NCBI RefSeq assembly: GCF_014174165.1
Contig: NZ_JABEQN010000002.1
Coordinates: 124,001-188,000, forward strand
Direction of reading: 5' to 3'
DNA length: 64,000 nt
DNA from: Gluconacetobacter dulcium
GTDB taxonomy: Bacteria; Pseudomonadota; Alphaproteobacteria; Acetobacterales; Acetobacteraceae
The translations under genes were made by a program, and so were the position numbers. Below are positions 30,143-40,489 of the stretch, one piece after another. Each line of letters begins with the position of its first letter. The first letter of the stretch is position 1. The notes under the pieces were generated by a model that was not told where the DNA came from, made no database searches, and saw nothing but the letters and a program-made list of their open reading frames with translations.

Positions 30143-32839
30143 ATGCTGAACAAGTCTTTCTCGCCCGGCGAGATCGAACCCGTCCTCTATGCGGAATGGG
30201 AGCGCGAAGGCGCGTTCTCGGCCGTGCCGGGCAGCAGCGCGCAGCCTTACACGATCATGATCCCGCCGCCCAACGTGACCGGCACACTGCATGTGGGCCA
30301 TGCGCTGACCATGACGTTGCAGGACACGTTGATCCGCTGGCGGCGGATGCAGGGCCGGGACACGCTGTGGCAGCCGGGTACCGACCATGCCGGCATCGCC
30401 ACCCAGATGGTGGTGGAGCGCACGCTTCAGAAGGAAGGTACCAGCCGGCAGGCGTTGGGGCGGGAAGCCTTCGAGCAGCGCGTGTGGCAGTGGAAGGGTG
30501 AATCGGGCGGTGGCATCACGACCCAGCTTCGGCGCCTCGGCGCCTCGCTGGATTGGCCGCGCGAGCGCTTTACCATGGATGAGGGATTGTCCAAGGCGGT
30601 GCTGGAGGTGTTCGTCACCCTGTATCGCGAGGGGCTGATCTATCGTGACCGGCGGCTGGTGAACTGGGACCCGGCGTTTCGCTCGGCGATTTCCGACCTG
30701 GAGGTGGATAACCGCGAGGTGCAGGGAAGCCTGTGGTATATCCGCTATCCCGTTGCCGATGATTCGGAAGGGCGGACCATCACGGTTGCGACCACGCGGC
30801 CGGAGACGCTGCTGGGCGACATGGCGGTGGCGGTGCATCCCGAGGACGAGCGTTACGCCGGTCTGGTGGGGCGTTTTGTGGTGCTGCCGCTGACCGGGCG
30901 GCGGATTCCCATCGTGGCCGACAGCTATTCCGACCCCGAGAAGGGCAGCGGCGCGGTCAAGATTACGCCTGCGCATGATTTCAACGATTTCGAGGTCGGG
31001 CGGCGGCACCAACTGGCGATGCCCAGCGTGCTGGACGAGGACGCGCGCGTGACGTTGGCGGAAATCGCCGACGACCTGCATGCGGTGGAGGGGCTGGCCG
31101 ATCCTGCCTTTACGCGCGGGCTGGAAGGGCTGGGGCGCGACGAGGCCCGCAAGGCCGTGGTCGCCGAACTGGAGCGTCTGGGCTGGCTGGAAAAGATCGA
31201 GCCGCATCGCAACCAGGTGCCGCATGCCGAGCGCAGCGGCGCGGTGGTGGAGCCGCGCCTGACCACGCAATGGTATTGCGATGCCGCGACGCTGGCCGGG
31301 CCCGCCATTGCGGCGGTGGAAACCGGGCAGGTGCGCTTTGTGCCGCAGCAGTGGGAGAACACGTTCTTCGCCTGGATGCGCGATATCCAGCCCTGGTGCA
31401 TCAGCCGCCAGCTCTGGTGGGGGCATCGCATTCCAGCATGGTACGGGCCGGACGGGCATGTGTTCGTGGCGCATGACGAGGCGCAGGCGCTGGATCAGGC
31501 GCGGGCGCATTATGGGCGCGACGAGGTGCTGACGCGCGACGAGGACGTGCTGGATACCTGGTTCTCGTCCGCGCTGTGGCCGTTTTCCACGTTGGGCTGG
31601 CCGGAAAAGACGGCGGATCTGGCGCGTTACTACCCGACCGACGTGCTGGTGACGGGGTTCGATATCATCTTCTTCTGGGTGGCCCGGATGATGATGATGG
31701 GCCTGCATTTCATGAAGGACGTGCCGTTCCGCACCGTCTTCATCCATGGGCTGGTGCGTGACGAGCGCGGCCAGAAGATGTCCAAGAGCAAGGGCAACGG
31801 CATCGATCCGCTGGATATGGTCGATCAGTACGGTGCCGATGCCCTGCGCTTTACCGTCTGTGCGCTGACCGGGTTGGGGCGGGATGTCAAACTGGGACAG
31901 AAGCGGATCGAGGAATACCGGTCGTTCGTGACCAAGATCTGGAATGCCGCGCGGTTCTGCGAAATGAATGGCGTGGCTCCGGTTGCGGATTTCCGGCCCG
32001 AGAGCGTGACTTCGCCGCTGGGCCGCTGGCTGCTGGACGAGGCCGCGCGCGCGGTGGCCGATGCCGACGCGGCGTTGGAAGCCTATCGGTTCGATGAATA
32101 TGCCGCCGTCTGCTATCGGTTCGTCTGGAACTGTTTCTGTGACTGGTTCCTGGAATTCGCCAAGCCGGTGTTCAATGGTGCGGACGAGGCTCTGGCGGCC
32201 GAGATCCGGGCGGTCGCGGCGCATGTGCTGGGGCTGATCCTGCGGCTGTTGCAGCCGATCATGCCGTTCGTGACCGACGAGTTGTGGGTGCAGTTTGGTT
32301 TCGGGGCGCGTGGCAGCCTGATGACGGCGGCCTGGCCGGTGCCGGAACGCCCTGCGGATGCGGCCGAGGCCGTGGCGGAACTGGATTGGGTGGTGCGCTT
32401 CATCTCCGCGATCCGGACCGTGCGGGCGGAAATGAATGTGCCGCCTTCGCGTCTGGCGCCGGTGCTGCTGCGCGATGCCGATGACCGGACCATCGCGCGG
32501 GCGGCGCGCTGGGCGGAGGCGATCGGCCGTATGGCGCGGGTGTCGGAGGTTGAGCCGCTGACCGGCGAGATGCCGCGCGGGGCCGCGCAGCTTGTGGTGG
32601 ACGAGGCGACGCTGGTGCTTCCGCTGGCGGGCATCATCGACCTGGACCAGGAGCGGCAGCGGCTGGAGAAGGAACGCGGCCGGCTGGATGGCGAGATCGT
32701 GAAGGTCGAGCGCAAGCTGGGGAATGCGGATTTCGTTGCCCGCGCCAAGCCTGAGGTGGTCGAGGAAAATCGCGAGCGTCTGGCGCAGTTCCAGAGCGAG
32801 CGGGCCAGGGTGGAGGCGGCGCTGGGGTATCTGGCCTGA
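30143..32839 (+). CDS. valS: Valyl-tRNA synthetase
   Basis: An 898-residue class I synthetase that charges tRNA-Val. PPPNVTGTLHVGHAL contains the HIGH motif, GQKMSKSKGNGIDP the KMSKS motif, the editing domain lies at about 190-340 (TTRPETLLGDMAVAVHPED), and the C-terminal coiled coil runs from about 830 (DLDQERQRLEKERGRL). Start ATG 30143 gives the family N-terminus LNKSFSPGEIEPVLY; ATG 30113 and 30122 are in frame. Length and order are normal. Confidence 0.96.
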   Translation: MLNKSFSPGEIEPVLYAEWEREGAFSAVPGSSAQPYTIMIPPPNVTGTLHVGHALTMTLQDTLIRWRRMQGRDTLWQPGTDHAGIATQMVVERTLQKEGTSRQALGREAFEQRVWQWKGESGGGITTQLRRLGASLDWPRERFTMDEGLSKAVLEVFVTLYREGLIYRDRRLVNWDPAFRSAISDLEVDNREVQGSLWYIRYPVADDSEGRTITVATTRPETLLGDMAVAVHPEDERYAGLVGRFVVLPLTGRRIPIVADSYSDPEKGSGAVKITPAHDFNDFEVGRRHQLAMPSVLDEDARVTLAEIADDLHAVEGLADPAFTRGLEGLGRDEARKAVVAELERLGWLEKIEPHRNQVPHAERSGAVVEPRLTTQWYCDAATLAGPAIAAVETGQVRFVPQQWENTFFAWMRDIQPWCISRQLWWGHRIPAWYGPDGHVFVAHDEAQALDQARAHYGRDEVLTRDEDVLDTWFSSALWPFSTLGWPEKTADLARYYPTDVLVTGFDIIFFWVARMMMMGLHFMKDVPFRTVFIHGLVRDERGQKMSKSKGNGIDPLDMVDQYGADALRFTVCALTGLGRDVKLGQKRIEEYRSFVTKIWNAARFCEMNGVAPVADFRPESVTSPLGRWLLDEAARAVADADAALEAYRFDEYAAVCYRFVWNCFCDWFLEFAKPVFNGADEALAAEIRAVAAHVLGLILRLLQPIMPFVTDELWVQFGFGARGSLMTAAWPVPERPADAAEAVAELDWVVRFISAIRTVRAEMNVPPSRLAPVLLRDADDRTIARAARWAEAIGRMARVSEVEPLTGEMPRGAAQLVVDEATLVLPLAGIIDLDQERQRLEKERGRLDGEIVKVERKLGNADFVARAKPEVVEENRERLAQFQSERARVEAALGYLA

Positions 32840-32940
32840 CCCTTGTCACGTTCCCTTCGTCATGAGTGCTTCTCTTTCAATCCATGCCGGGAGGGCACAT
32901 CTTCCTTGGAGACGGTGCGAATCCGGCACGGGAGAGAGAG

Positions 32941-33513
32941 ATGACGAACGCGACGAAGGGGCATGACCCATCCTGGCAAACCGCCTATCTGGCGGGTGGC
33001 TGTTTCTGGTGTACCGAAGCGGCGTTACGTGAACTGGCCGGTATCGAGGACGTGGTGCCGGGTTATGCGGGTGGCGATGTTGCGAGCCCGACATATGAGC
33101 AGGTGTGCACCGGCCGGACCGGCCATGCCGAACTTGTCCGCGTAACGTTCGATCCGGATGTGCTGTCCTATGCCGATCTGTTGCGGATTTTCTTTACCAT
33201 CCACGACCCGACGACGCTGAACCGGCAGGGCGAGGATGTGGGGACGCAATATCGTTCGGCCATCTTTTACGCGACGCCGGAACAGGAGCGGGTGGCGCGT
33301 GCGGTGCGTGACGAAATCGCGGCGGCGCGGTTGTGGCCCGATCCGATCGTGACCGAGATCCAGCCGCTGACGACGTTCTACGAGGCCGAACCCTATCATC
33401 ACGATTACTTCGCCAAGCATCCGGAGCGCGGCTATTGCGCTGCGGTAATCGCGCCCAAGGTGGCGAAGGTGCGGCGGCTGTTCTTCGACCGGCTGGCGCT
33501 GGCCCGCTCGTGA
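32941..33513 (+). CDS. msrA: Peptide methionine sulfoxide reductase MsrA
   Basis: A 190-residue enzyme with AGGCFWCTEAALREL, which contains the catalytic cysteine (GCFWC) at about residue 21, VVPGYAGG, and YHHDYFAKHPERGYC, with a likely resolving cysteine. It reduces methionine-S-sulfoxide in oxidised proteins. GGGAGAGAGAG lies just before ATG 32941. It converges with the ABC ATPase gene, 10 bases apart. Confidence 0.93.
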   Translation: MTNATKGHDPSWQTAYLAGGCFWCTEAALRELAGIEDVVPGYAGGDVASPTYEQVCTGRTGHAELVRVTFDPDVLSYADLLRIFFTIHDPTTLNRQGEDVGTQYRSAIFYATPEQERVARAVRDEIAAARLWPDPIVTEIQPLTTFYEAEPYHHDYFAKHPERGYCAAVIAPKVAKVRRLFFDRLALARS

Positions 33514-33523
33514 TCGCAGGGGG

Positions 33524-34885
33524 TTATTCGGTCTCGTCGTCCAGGAAAAGCTGGTCCGCTTCCTCGTCGTAATCGAACAGTTCGGCGTAGCGCGCCCAGC
33601 CGATCAGGGTTTGCAGGGTCTGCTTGGCGTAGTCGGGGGACATGCTGTCTTCCAGTTCCTCGCGGAACCGCTCGGCGCTGGCGCGGTGGTTGGGCCGTTC
33701 GTCCAGCACCGAGCGGATCACGCGGACCAGCGGGACGTTGTGCAGCAGGCTGTGCCAGAGGATCTGCCGCCGTTCGTCGTGGCTGCTCTGGACGAAGCGC
33801 GCGCCTTCGGCCGTCAGCAGGATGTCGCCATCCTCCAGTTCGGCGAATTCCAGCAATTGCAGCGATTCGCCCAGCGGGAAGAGATCGTCCAGCGCCAGTT
33901 GCAGGCGCGAGGCGAGGAGCGGCAGGTCGGCCCTTCCGTCCAGCGGGTCGGCGGCCAGGGTTTCCATCATGCCGACCATCGTGTTCATCGGCAGGTCGGG
34001 CAGGGCGATCTGGATCGGTGCCGTGGGCTGCGGCGCCGTTTCGCCGATGGGGAGTTCGGCTTCGGAGACGATCGGGGCGCGGCGGGTCATCAGCGCGTAG
34101 ATCTGGTCGACCAGTTGGCGGAACGCGGGATCTTCGCGGTTGCGGGGGTGGGCGAAGGGGACCGCCAGTTCGTGCGCCACGCGGCCCGGATTGGAGGAAA
34201 AGACCAGGATGCGGTCGCACATCAGGACCGCTTCCTCGATATTGTGGGTGACCAGCAGCATGGATTTGACCGGCAGCTTGCGCTCCGCCCACAGTTCGAT
34301 CAGGTCGGTGCGGAGGTTTTCCGCCGTCAGGACGTCCAGTGCCGAAAAGGGTTCGTCCATCAGCAGCAGGTCGGGCTGGACGACGAGCGCCCGTGCGAGA
34401 CCCACGCGCTGGCGCATGCCGCCCGACAATTCCTTGGGATAGGCGTTTTCGTAGCCGCCCAGGCCGATCAGGTCGATCGCGGCTTCGGCCAGGCGGTCGC
34501 GCTCGGCGGCGGCGATGCCCTTGGCTTCCAGCCCCAGCTCCACGTTCTTCTGCACTGTCAGCCATGGGAACAGGGCGAAGGACTGGAACACCATCGCGAT
34601 GCCGGGGACCGGCCCGGAGACCGGGCGGCCCTTCCACAGGATGCTGCCTTCGGTGGGCGGGAGCAGGCCGGCCACGATGCGCAGCAGTGTCGATTTGCCC
34701 GAGCCGGAGCGGCCCAGCAGGCCGACGATCTCGCCCGAGCGGAGGCTGAGCGTCACGTCGTCCAGCACCACAAGATCGGCCGCGCCGCCCTTGTGGTAGG
34801 CCTGGCGGCAGTCGATGACGCGGATCAGGTCCTCCTGGTCCTCGACCTGGGGCGTGGGGGCCGAGGGGGAAGGCGAGAGGGTCAT
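33524..34885 (-). CDS. NitT/TauT-type ABC transporter ATP-binding protein with AAA-associated C-terminal domain
   Basis: A 453-residue ATPase. GRSGSGKST (Walker A), LSGGMRQRVGLARAL (signature) and LLLMDEPFSALD (Walker B) occupy about residues 40-210. Residues about 300-450 (LPMNTMVGMMETLA...ERFREELEDSMSPDYAKQTLQTLIGWARYAELF by parts) match the AAA-associated C-terminal domain found on a subgroup of nitrate/taurine-type ATPases. It lies 20 bases downstream of the double permease, forming a two-gene unit without a substrate-binding protein. The substrate is unknown. Confidence 0.88.
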   Translation of the reverse strand: MTLSPSPSAPTPQVEDQEDLIRVIDCRQAYHKGGAADLVVLDDVTLSLRSGEIVGLLGRSGSGKSTLLRIVAGLLPPTEGSILWKGRPVSGPVPGIAMVFQSFALFPWLTVQKNVELGLEAKGIAAAERDRLAEAAIDLIGLGGYENAYPKELSGGMRQRVGLARALVVQPDLLLMDEPFSALDVLTAENLRTDLIELWAERKLPVKSMLLVTHNIEEAVLMCDRILVFSSNPGRVAHELAVPFAHPRNREDPAFRQLVDQIYALMTRRAPIVSEAELPIGETAPQPTAPIQIALPDLPMNTMVGMMETLAADPLDGRADLPLLASRLQLALDDLFPLGESLQLLEFAELEDGDILLTAEGARFVQSSHDERRQILWHSLLHNVPLVRVIRSVLDERPNHRASAERFREELEDSMSPDYAKQTLQTLIGWARYAELFDYDEEADQLFLDDETE

Positions 34886-34905
34886 GGCGCGGTCCCGGAT
34901 GATGG

Positions 34906-36633
34906 TCAGACGAAGGCGAAGTGGCGGCGGGCGTAATCGGCCAGCGGACGCCACACCGCGCGATTGAACAGCAGGACGAACGCCGCCATGACCGTCATGC
35001 CCAGCCCGACATGGGCGGTGTCGCCCGCCACCGTGGCGTGGGCGATATAGGCACCCAGCCCGTGGGCGGCCAGATGGTCGCTGCCCCAGCTTGCGACCTC
35101 GGCGGCGATGGCGGCGTTCCACGCTCCGCCGGAGGCGGTGATGGCGCCGGTGATGTAGTGCGGCAGGATGCCCGGCAGGGCGGCCCGCAGCCACCAGAGC
35201 GGGCCGCGCACCTGAAGGCTGCGTGCGACCTCCAGCAGGTCGGCGGGGTAGGACGATGCGGCGGCGACCACGTTGAACAGGATATACCACTGGGTGCCGA
35301 GGATCATCAGCGGCGTGAGCCAGATATCGCTGCTGAGATGGTAGTGGACGATCAGCACGACGAAGATGGGGAAGAACAGGTTGGCCGGGAAGGCGGCCAT
35401 GAACTGGGCCACGAACTGCGTGCGTCGGGCGCGGGTGGGGTCGAGCCCCAGCCAGATGCCTGCGGGTACCCAGACCAGCGAGGCCAGCAGGACCATGGAC
35501 ACCACCCGCAGCAGCGTGAACGTGCCGAGTTCGACGACATGCAACAGTTCAAGCGGTGCGAAGGTGGCCCGCGCATAGATCCAGACCTGCCACAGGGCGA
35601 GCAGGCTCAGCCCGGCCAGCAGGGCGGTCCAGCCCCAGTCGAGCAGGCGGGACGGGAGGATGGGGCCCTGGCGGACCTCGTGGGGGCGGCGGCCCAGGGG
35701 GAGCCCGCCGATGGCGGTCAGGCCGTCGCCGATGGCGTCGGTGATGCGGCGGAGCAGTGCCGTGCGGCGCAGCAGGACCAGCATCCACGGGTCCGACGCC
35801 GGGGTGGCATCCGACGACGCGGCGCCGAAGCGCGCGGACCAGGCGACCAGCGGCCGGAACAGCAACTGGTCGTAGGCCAGGATGACCACCAGCATGGCCA
35901 GGATGGCATACAGCACGGCCCACAGGTCGCGCTGGGCGATGGCGGTGCCGACATAGGAGCCGATGCCGGGGAGCAGGATATCGGTGTTGCCGACCGTGAT
36001 CGTCTCGGAATAGACGACCATGAACCAGCCGCCGGACATGGAGACCATGGCGTTCCAGACCAGCCCCGGCACGGCGAAGGGGACGTCCAGCCGCCAGAAT
36101 TTCTGCCAGGACGTGAGGCCGAAGCCCCGGGCGACTTCCTCCAGATCGGGCGGGACGGCGCGGAGCGACTGGTACATGCTGAAAGCCATGTTCCAGGCCT
36201 GGCTGGTGAAGATGGTGAAGATCGCCGCCAGTTCGGCCCCCAGGATGCGGCCGGGGAACAGGCCCATGAAGAAGACGACCGTGAAGGTGAGGAAGCCCAG
36301 GATCGGCACCGATTGCAGCACGTCCAGCACCGGCACCAGGATCAGCGCGGCGCGGCGGCTCTTGGCGGCCCAGACGGCGTAGGTGAAGGTGAACAGCAGC
36401 GAGGCGCCGAGGGCCGCGAACATGCGCAGGGTGGTGCGCACCGCATAGCCGGGCAGCCAGGCGGGATCGAGATGGATCACGGCGGCATTGGGCGCCGTGA
36501 TGGGCGCCAGCATGTGGCGCCCGGCCGTGGCCAGCAGCACGGCCAGCCCCAGCATGCACAGCAGGGCGGCCAGGTCGAACAGGTTGGGCCGGCTGTCGCG
36601 GGATAAAAAGGCGGGAAGCCAACGCGCCGTCAT
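34906..36633 (-). CDS. ABC transporter permease with two fused permease domains
   Basis: A 575-residue membrane protein made of two tandem binding-protein-dependent permease domains (about 80-270 and 370-560), each with the EAA-type loop, e.g. EEVARGFGLTSWQKFWRLDVPF and LEVARSLQVRGPLWWLRAALP by their conserved EVAR-G/R pattern. About 12 hydrophobic helices. With the ATPase downstream it forms the transporter core. Fused permeases of the NitT/TauT group are widespread near alphaproteobacterial housekeeping genes; substrates are not established and no binding protein is in the window. Confidence 0.87.
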   Translation of the reverse strand: MTARWLPAFLSRDSRPNLFDLAALLCMLGLAVLLATAGRHMLAPITAPNAAVIHLDPAWLPGYAVRTTLRMFAALGASLLFTFTYAVWAAKSRRAALILVPVLDVLQSVPILGFLTFTVVFFMGLFPGRILGAELAAIFTIFTSQAWNMAFSMYQSLRAVPPDLEEVARGFGLTSWQKFWRLDVPFAVPGLVWNAMVSMSGGWFMVVYSETITVGNTDILLPGIGSYVGTAIAQRDLWAVLYAILAMLVVILAYDQLLFRPLVAWSARFGAASSDATPASDPWMLVLLRRTALLRRITDAIGDGLTAIGGLPLGRRPHEVRQGPILPSRLLDWGWTALLAGLSLLALWQVWIYARATFAPLELLHVVELGTFTLLRVVSMVLLASLVWVPAGIWLGLDPTRARRTQFVAQFMAAFPANLFFPIFVVLIVHYHLSSDIWLTPLMILGTQWYILFNVVAAASSYPADLLEVARSLQVRGPLWWLRAALPGILPHYITGAITASGGAWNAAIAAEVASWGSDHLAAHGLGAYIAHATVAGDTAHVGLGMTVMAAFVLLFNRAVWRPLADYARRHFAFV

Positions 36634-36669
36634 GAGCCTCTTTCCTGTCTGCCCAATGCCGCCGGCCCG

Positions 36670-37128
36670 TCAGGCGGTGCCGGTGCTGCCGAAGCCGCCC
36701 GAGGCGCGGGAGGTTTCGTCGAGGCTCTCGGTTTCCTGCCAGGCGACGCGGACCACCGGGGCCAGCACGGCCTGGGCGATGCGCATGCCGCGCGTGATGT
36801 CCAGCGGCGCATCGCCCGTGTTGAGCAGGATGACGCCGATTTCGCCGCGATAATCCTCGTCGATCGTGCCGGGCGTGTTGGGCAGGGTGATCCCGTGCTT
36901 CAGCGCCAGGCCCGAGCGCGGGCGGATCTGCAATTCATAACCGGGCGGCAGGGCGATGCACAGGCCGGTGGGCACCAGCAGGCGGGCGCCGGGGGCGAGT
37001 GCGACCGGTTCGCGCACCGCCGCCAGCAGGTCCATGCCGGCGGCGCCCGCCGTGGTGTAGCCTGGAAGGGGGAGGTCGGCCGCGTGGGGCAGGCGGCGGA
37101 CGGCGACGGAAACGATGGGGGCGGTCAT
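36670..37128 (-). CDS. dut: dUTP diphosphatase
   Basis: A 152-residue enzyme with all five trimeric dUTPase motifs: [31 protein letters not shown] (substrate-binding loop), [10 protein letters not shown] and [10 protein letters not shown] (C-terminal P-loop-like lid). It hydrolyses dUTP to dUMP, keeping uracil out of DNA and feeding dTMP synthesis. It overlaps coaBC by 4 bases (ATGA), the conserved coaBC-dut arrangement. Confidence 0.96.
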   Translation of the reverse strand: MTAPIVSVAVRRLPHAADLPLPGYTTAGAAGMDLLAAVREPVALAPGARLLVPTGLCIALPPGYELQIRPRSGLALKHGITLPNTPGTIDEDYRGEIGVILLNTGDAPLDITRGMRIAQAVLAPVVRVAWQETESLDETSRASGGFGSTGTA

Positions 37129-38381
37129 GAGGCACTCCGGCCGGTAGCGGAAACGGGGGGGAAGAAGGCGGCGATCCGGTCGGCCAGATGGGTGGCCACG
37201 GCCTGCTTGGTCATGCGGGGCCAGTGCTCCGCGCCGTCGCCGGTGATCAGGGTGATTTCGTTTTCCGTGCCGCCCATGATGCCGGTTTCCGGCCGCACGT
37301 CATTGGCCACGATCCAGTCGCAGCCCTTGCGCTGACGCTTGGCCGTCGCGTGCTGCTCGACCGTATCGGTCTCGGCGGCGAAGCCGATGACGAGGGCGGG
37401 GCGGCTGGCGCCGGGGGTGGAGAGTTCGGCCAGGATGTCGGGGTTGGGCACCAGCGTCAGGACCGGGGGTGGGGCGCCGGTGGTCTTCTTGATCTTGCCG
37501 GTGGCTTCGCTTGCGACGTGCCAGTCGGCGACGGCGGCGGCGCACACCGCGATGTCGCAGGGCAGGGCGTCTCGGCAGGCGGCCAGCATCTGCCTGGCCG
37601 TTTCGACCCGGTGGAGGGTGACGCCCGCCGGCGCAGGCAGGTCGACCGGCCCGCTGACCAGCGTGACGCGCGCGCCCAGCGTGGCGAGGGCCGTGGCGAT
37701 GTCATAGCCCTGGCGGCCGGAAGAGCGGTTGGCGAGGTAGCGGACCGGGTCGATCGGTTCGTGGGTCGGGCCGGCGGTGACCAGCGCGTGCCGGCCGGCG
37801 AGCGGGCCGGGAGCGGCCGTGCCGGCGAGGTGGCGGAGAATGGCTTGGGCGATGGCGGGTGGTTCGGCGAGGCGGCCGGGGCCGGTTTCGTTGCAGGCCA
37901 TCAGCCCGATTTCCGGCCCGACCACGGCGACGCCGCGGGCGCGCAGGGTGGCCAGGTTGGCCTGGGTGGCCGGATGTTCCCACATGCGGACATTCATCGC
38001 CGGGGCGATCAGCACCGGTTTGTCGGTGGCCAGCAGCAGCGTGCTGGCCAGGTCGTCGGCCAGTCCGGCGGCCATGCGGGCCATGATGTCGGCGGTGGCG
38101 GGGCAGACCACCAGCAGGTCGCCGGAGCGCGAGAGGGCGATGTGGCCCATCTCGTTCTCGTCGGTCAGGGAGAACAGGTCCTCGTACACCTTTTCGCCGG
38201 TCAGGGCCTGGAGGCTGAGCGGGGTCACGAACTGCCGGCCGGCCGCCGTGAGCACGGTGCGCACGCGCAGGCCCGCGCCCGTGAGCAGGCGGATCAGTTC
38301 CAGCGTCTTGTAGGCGGCGATTCCCCCGCACACGATCAGCAGGACCGTGCGGCCGCCGATCGGGGCGGGGGCGGCTTGCAT
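37125..38381 (-). CDS. coaBC: Bifunctional phosphopantothenoylcysteine decarboxylase/synthetase
   Basis: A 418-residue bifunctional enzyme of coenzyme A synthesis. The N-terminal flavin-dependent CoaC domain (about 8-190) shows [12 protein letters not shown] and [13 protein letters not shown]. The C-terminal CoaB domain (about 195-405) shows [25 protein letters not shown] by its TAGPT and NRSSG motifs. It joins cysteine to 4'-phosphopantothenate and decarboxylates the product. It lies 2 bases after ubiE and overlaps dut. Confidence 0.95.
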   Translation of the reverse strand: MQAAPAPIGGRTVLLIVCGGIAAYKTLELIRLLTGAGLRVRTVLTAAGRQFVTPLSLQALTGEKVYEDLFSLTDENEMGHIALSRSGDLLVVCPATADIMARMAAGLADDLASTLLLATDKPVLIAPAMNVRMWEHPATQANLATLRARGVAVVGPEIGLMACNETGPGRLAEPPAIAQAILRHLAGTAAPGPLAGRHALVTAGPTHEPIDPVRYLANRSSGRQGYDIATALATLGARVTLVSGPVDLPAPAGVTLHRVETARQMLAACRDALPCDIAVCAAAVADWHVASEATGKIKKTTGAPPPVLTLVPNPDILAELSTPGASRPALVIGFAAETDTVEQHATAKRQRKGCDWIVANDVRPETGIMGGTENEITLITGDGAEHWPRMTKQAVATHLADRIAAFFPPVSATGRSAS

Positions 38382-38383
38382 CG

Positions 38384-39178
38384 TCAGATCCGCCAGCCGG
38401 AATGGATGGCCGCGATGCCGCCCGACAGATTGCGGACCGTCACATGTTCCAGCCCCGCATTGCGCATCATGCCGGCCAGGGTTTCCTGGTCGGGGAACAT
38501 GCGGATGCTCTCGGCCAGATACTGGTAGCTCTCGCGGTCGCCGGCGATGGCGGCACCCATGCGCGGCAGCACATGGAACGACCAGGCGTCATAGACCGGC
38601 GAGAGGGCCGCGACCTGCACGCGGGAGAATTCGAGGCACAGGAAACGCCCGCCCGGACGCAGTACGCGCCGGGCCTCGCGCAGCACGGCGTCCTTGTCGG
38701 TGCAGTTGCGCAGGCCGAAGGCGATCGTGACCCGGTCGACGGAGCGGTCGGGCAGGGGGATGGCCTCGGCGTCCACCACGGCGAAAGTCAGGCTGGAGAT
38801 CAGCCCGCGTTCCAGCGCCCGGCTGCGCCCGACGGAGAGCATGCTGGCATTGATGTCGGACAGGATGGCCCGGCCGCCGCCGGCGCGCAGCCAGCCGAAC
38901 GAGATGTCGCCCGTGCCGCCCGCCAGGTCGAGCAGCGTGAGGTCGGGGTGGGCGCCCATTTCGGTGACGAAAATCTTCTTCCAGGCCCGGTGGATGCCCA
39001 GCGACATGACGTCGTTCATGATGTCGTAGCGGGTGGCCACGCTGTCGAACACGGCGCGCACCATCGGCTTCTTTTCGGCCAGGGGCACGTCACGGAAGCC
39101 GAAATCGGTCGTCTCCGCGCCGGAGGGAGGGGCGCCGGCGGCGTCGGGGATGGCGGAGGGCTTGGTATTGTCGGTCAT
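38384..39178 (-). CDS. ubiE: Ubiquinone/menaquinone biosynthesis C-methyltransferase UbiE
   Basis: A 264-residue SAM-dependent methyltransferase. [20 protein letters not shown] is the family N-terminal block, [10 protein letters not shown] is motif I, and [21 protein letters not shown] and [12 protein letters not shown] are later family blocks. It methylates the quinone ring in ubiquinone synthesis, needed by the periplasmic dehydrogenase-based respiration of acetic acid bacteria. It is divergent from mutM, 29 bases apart, so the two promoters must overlap; the ubiE-coaBC-dut order is conserved. Confidence 0.95.
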   Translation of the reverse strand: MTDNTKPSAIPDAAGAPPSGAETTDFGFRDVPLAEKKPMVRAVFDSVATRYDIMNDVMSLGIHRAWKKIFVTEMGAHPDLTLLDLAGGTGDISFGWLRAGGGRAILSDINASMLSVGRSRALERGLISSLTFAVVDAEAIPLPDRSVDRVTIAFGLRNCTDKDAVLREARRVLRPGGRFLCLEFSRVQVAALSPVYDAWSFHVLPRMGAAIAGDRESYQYLAESIRMFPDQETLAGMMRNAGLEHVTVRNLSGGIAAIHSGWRI

Positions 39179-39207
39179 GGTTCAGGGATATAACCTCAGA
39201 TCCACTC

Positions 39208-40080
39208 ATGCCGGAACTCCCTGAAGTCGAAACAGTGATGCGTGGGATGCGGTTGCATCTCGATGGCAGGACGATCGCCCGTGTGACGGTGCGGCGCGAG
39301 GGGATGCGCACGCCCTTTCCGCCGGACCTCGCCCGGCGGCTGGAAGGCGCGCGGATCCGCGGGTTTGCCCGCCGTGGGAAATATATCCTGATGCGGCTGG
39401 ATACGGGCGAGAGCATGCTGCTGCATCTGGGCATGTCCGGGCGGGTGCTGCTGTCGCTGCCCGGCAAGGCGCCCGCGCCCGACCGGCACGAGCATCTGTC
39501 GTTCGAAACCACGGATGGCACGCATTTCGGCCTGATCGACCCACGGCGCTTCGGCACCGTGGATATGATGCCGACGGCGGATGAGGGAACGCATCGGCTG
39601 CTGGCCCGACTCGGCCCCGAGCCGCTGGGGAACGGATTTTCGCAGGCGTGTCTGCATCAGGCGATCGCGCGGCGGAAGACCTCGATCAAGGCGGCGCTGA
39701 TGGACCAGTCGGTGGTGGCGGGCATCGGGAATATCTATGCCTCCGAAGCCCTGTTCCGCGCCGGCATCCATCCGGCGCGGATGGCCTGCGGGTTGGACGC
39801 GCCCGAGGAGGCGCGGCTGGTCGAGGCGATCCGCGCGGTGCTGGAGGAGGCCATCGCGGCCGGCGGATCAAGCCTGCGCGACTATGCGCAGCCGGATGGG
39901 GAACTGGGCTATTTCCAGCATGCCTGGCGGGTCTATGGTCGTGCGGGGCAGGGATGCCCGGATTGCCCTGGCGGCAAGGTCTGCGGTGGGGTGGTGCGGA
40001 TCGAGCAGGCGGGACGTTCGACCTTCTTCTGCCCTCGGCGGCAGGTGCTTCCCGTCGGCGCGCCGATCGCGGCCGGTTGA
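39208..40080 (+). CDS. mutM: Formamidopyrimidine-DNA glycosylase
   Basis: A 290-residue repair enzyme beginning [13 protein letters not shown], with the catalytic N-terminal proline and glutamate, [30 protein letters not shown] (helix-two-turn-helix) and a C-terminal zinc-finger-like part. It removes 8-oxoguanine and formamidopyrimidines. The zinc finger is irregular: it reads [12 protein letters not shown] and then STFFCPRRQ, so the usual last cysteine of CxxC is arginine and an extra cysteine occurs earlier. The protein may bind zinc in a shifted pattern. Confidence 0.94.
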   Translation: MPELPEVETVMRGMRLHLDGRTIARVTVRREGMRTPFPPDLARRLEGARIRGFARRGKYILMRLDTGESMLLHLGMSGRVLLSLPGKAPAPDRHEHLSFETTDGTHFGLIDPRRFGTVDMMPTADEGTHRLLARLGPEPLGNGFSQACLHQAIARRKTSIKAALMDQSVVAGIGNIYASEALFRAGIHPARMACGLDAPEEARLVEAIRAVLEEAIAAGGSSLRDYAQPDGELGYFQHAWRVYGRAGQGCPDCPGGKVCGGVVRIEQAGRSTFFCPRRQVLPVGAPIAAG

Positions 40081-40219
40081 TTGGCATGGCAGTATTTCCT
40101 GCCGTGCGGAAGAGTTGTCTTGACGGGGGTGGAGGGCTTGGACTAGATCGCCACCCTGATCTGGATGTCCGAGGCCTGCCGGCGACGGACCTCGTAACCA
40201 TATTTTTGAACTGAGAAAC

Positions 40220-40489
40220 ATGGCGAACACTGCTTCCGCGCGTAAGCGCATCCGTCAGAACGAGCGCCGCAATGCGCGCAACACGGCGCGCGTTTCGCGC
40301 ATGCGCACCTTCGTGAAGAAGGTCGAGGCGGCGATCGCCTCGGGCAACAAGGAAGAGGCGACCAGCGCCCTGCGTGCGGCCCAGCCGGAAATGCAGCGCG
40401 CTTCGGGCAAGGGCGTGATCCACGCCAACACCGTTTCCCGCAAGATTTCGCGCCTGTCGGCGCGCATCAAGGCGCTCGTCGCGGCTTGA
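40220..40489 (+). CDS. rpsT: 30S ribosomal protein S20
   Basis: An 89-residue basic helical protein, [18 protein letters not shown] at the start and [19 protein letters not shown] at the end, the standard S20 pattern. It binds 16S rRNA helices in the 30S subunit. It precedes dnaA as in many alphaproteobacteria, with a terminator at 40547. Confidence 0.97.
   Translation: MANTASARKRIRQNERRNARNTARVSRMRTFVKKVEAAIASGNKEEATSALRAAQPEMQRASGKGVIHANTVSRKISRLSARIKALVAA

Noticed and set aside
29948-32224. A 758-codon reverse-strand open frame antisense to valS
   Set aside because: Histidine/arginine-rich, low-complexity translation with no domain; a typical shadow of a GC-rich gene. Similar shadows lie opposite dnaA, gyrB, glmU, glmS and the dehydrogenase genes.
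32911-32931. GGTGCGAATCCGGCAC, resembling part of a cobalamin riboswitch before msrA
   Set aside because: Only this short stretch fits; the B12-box (GCCACTG) and the other paired segments are missing.
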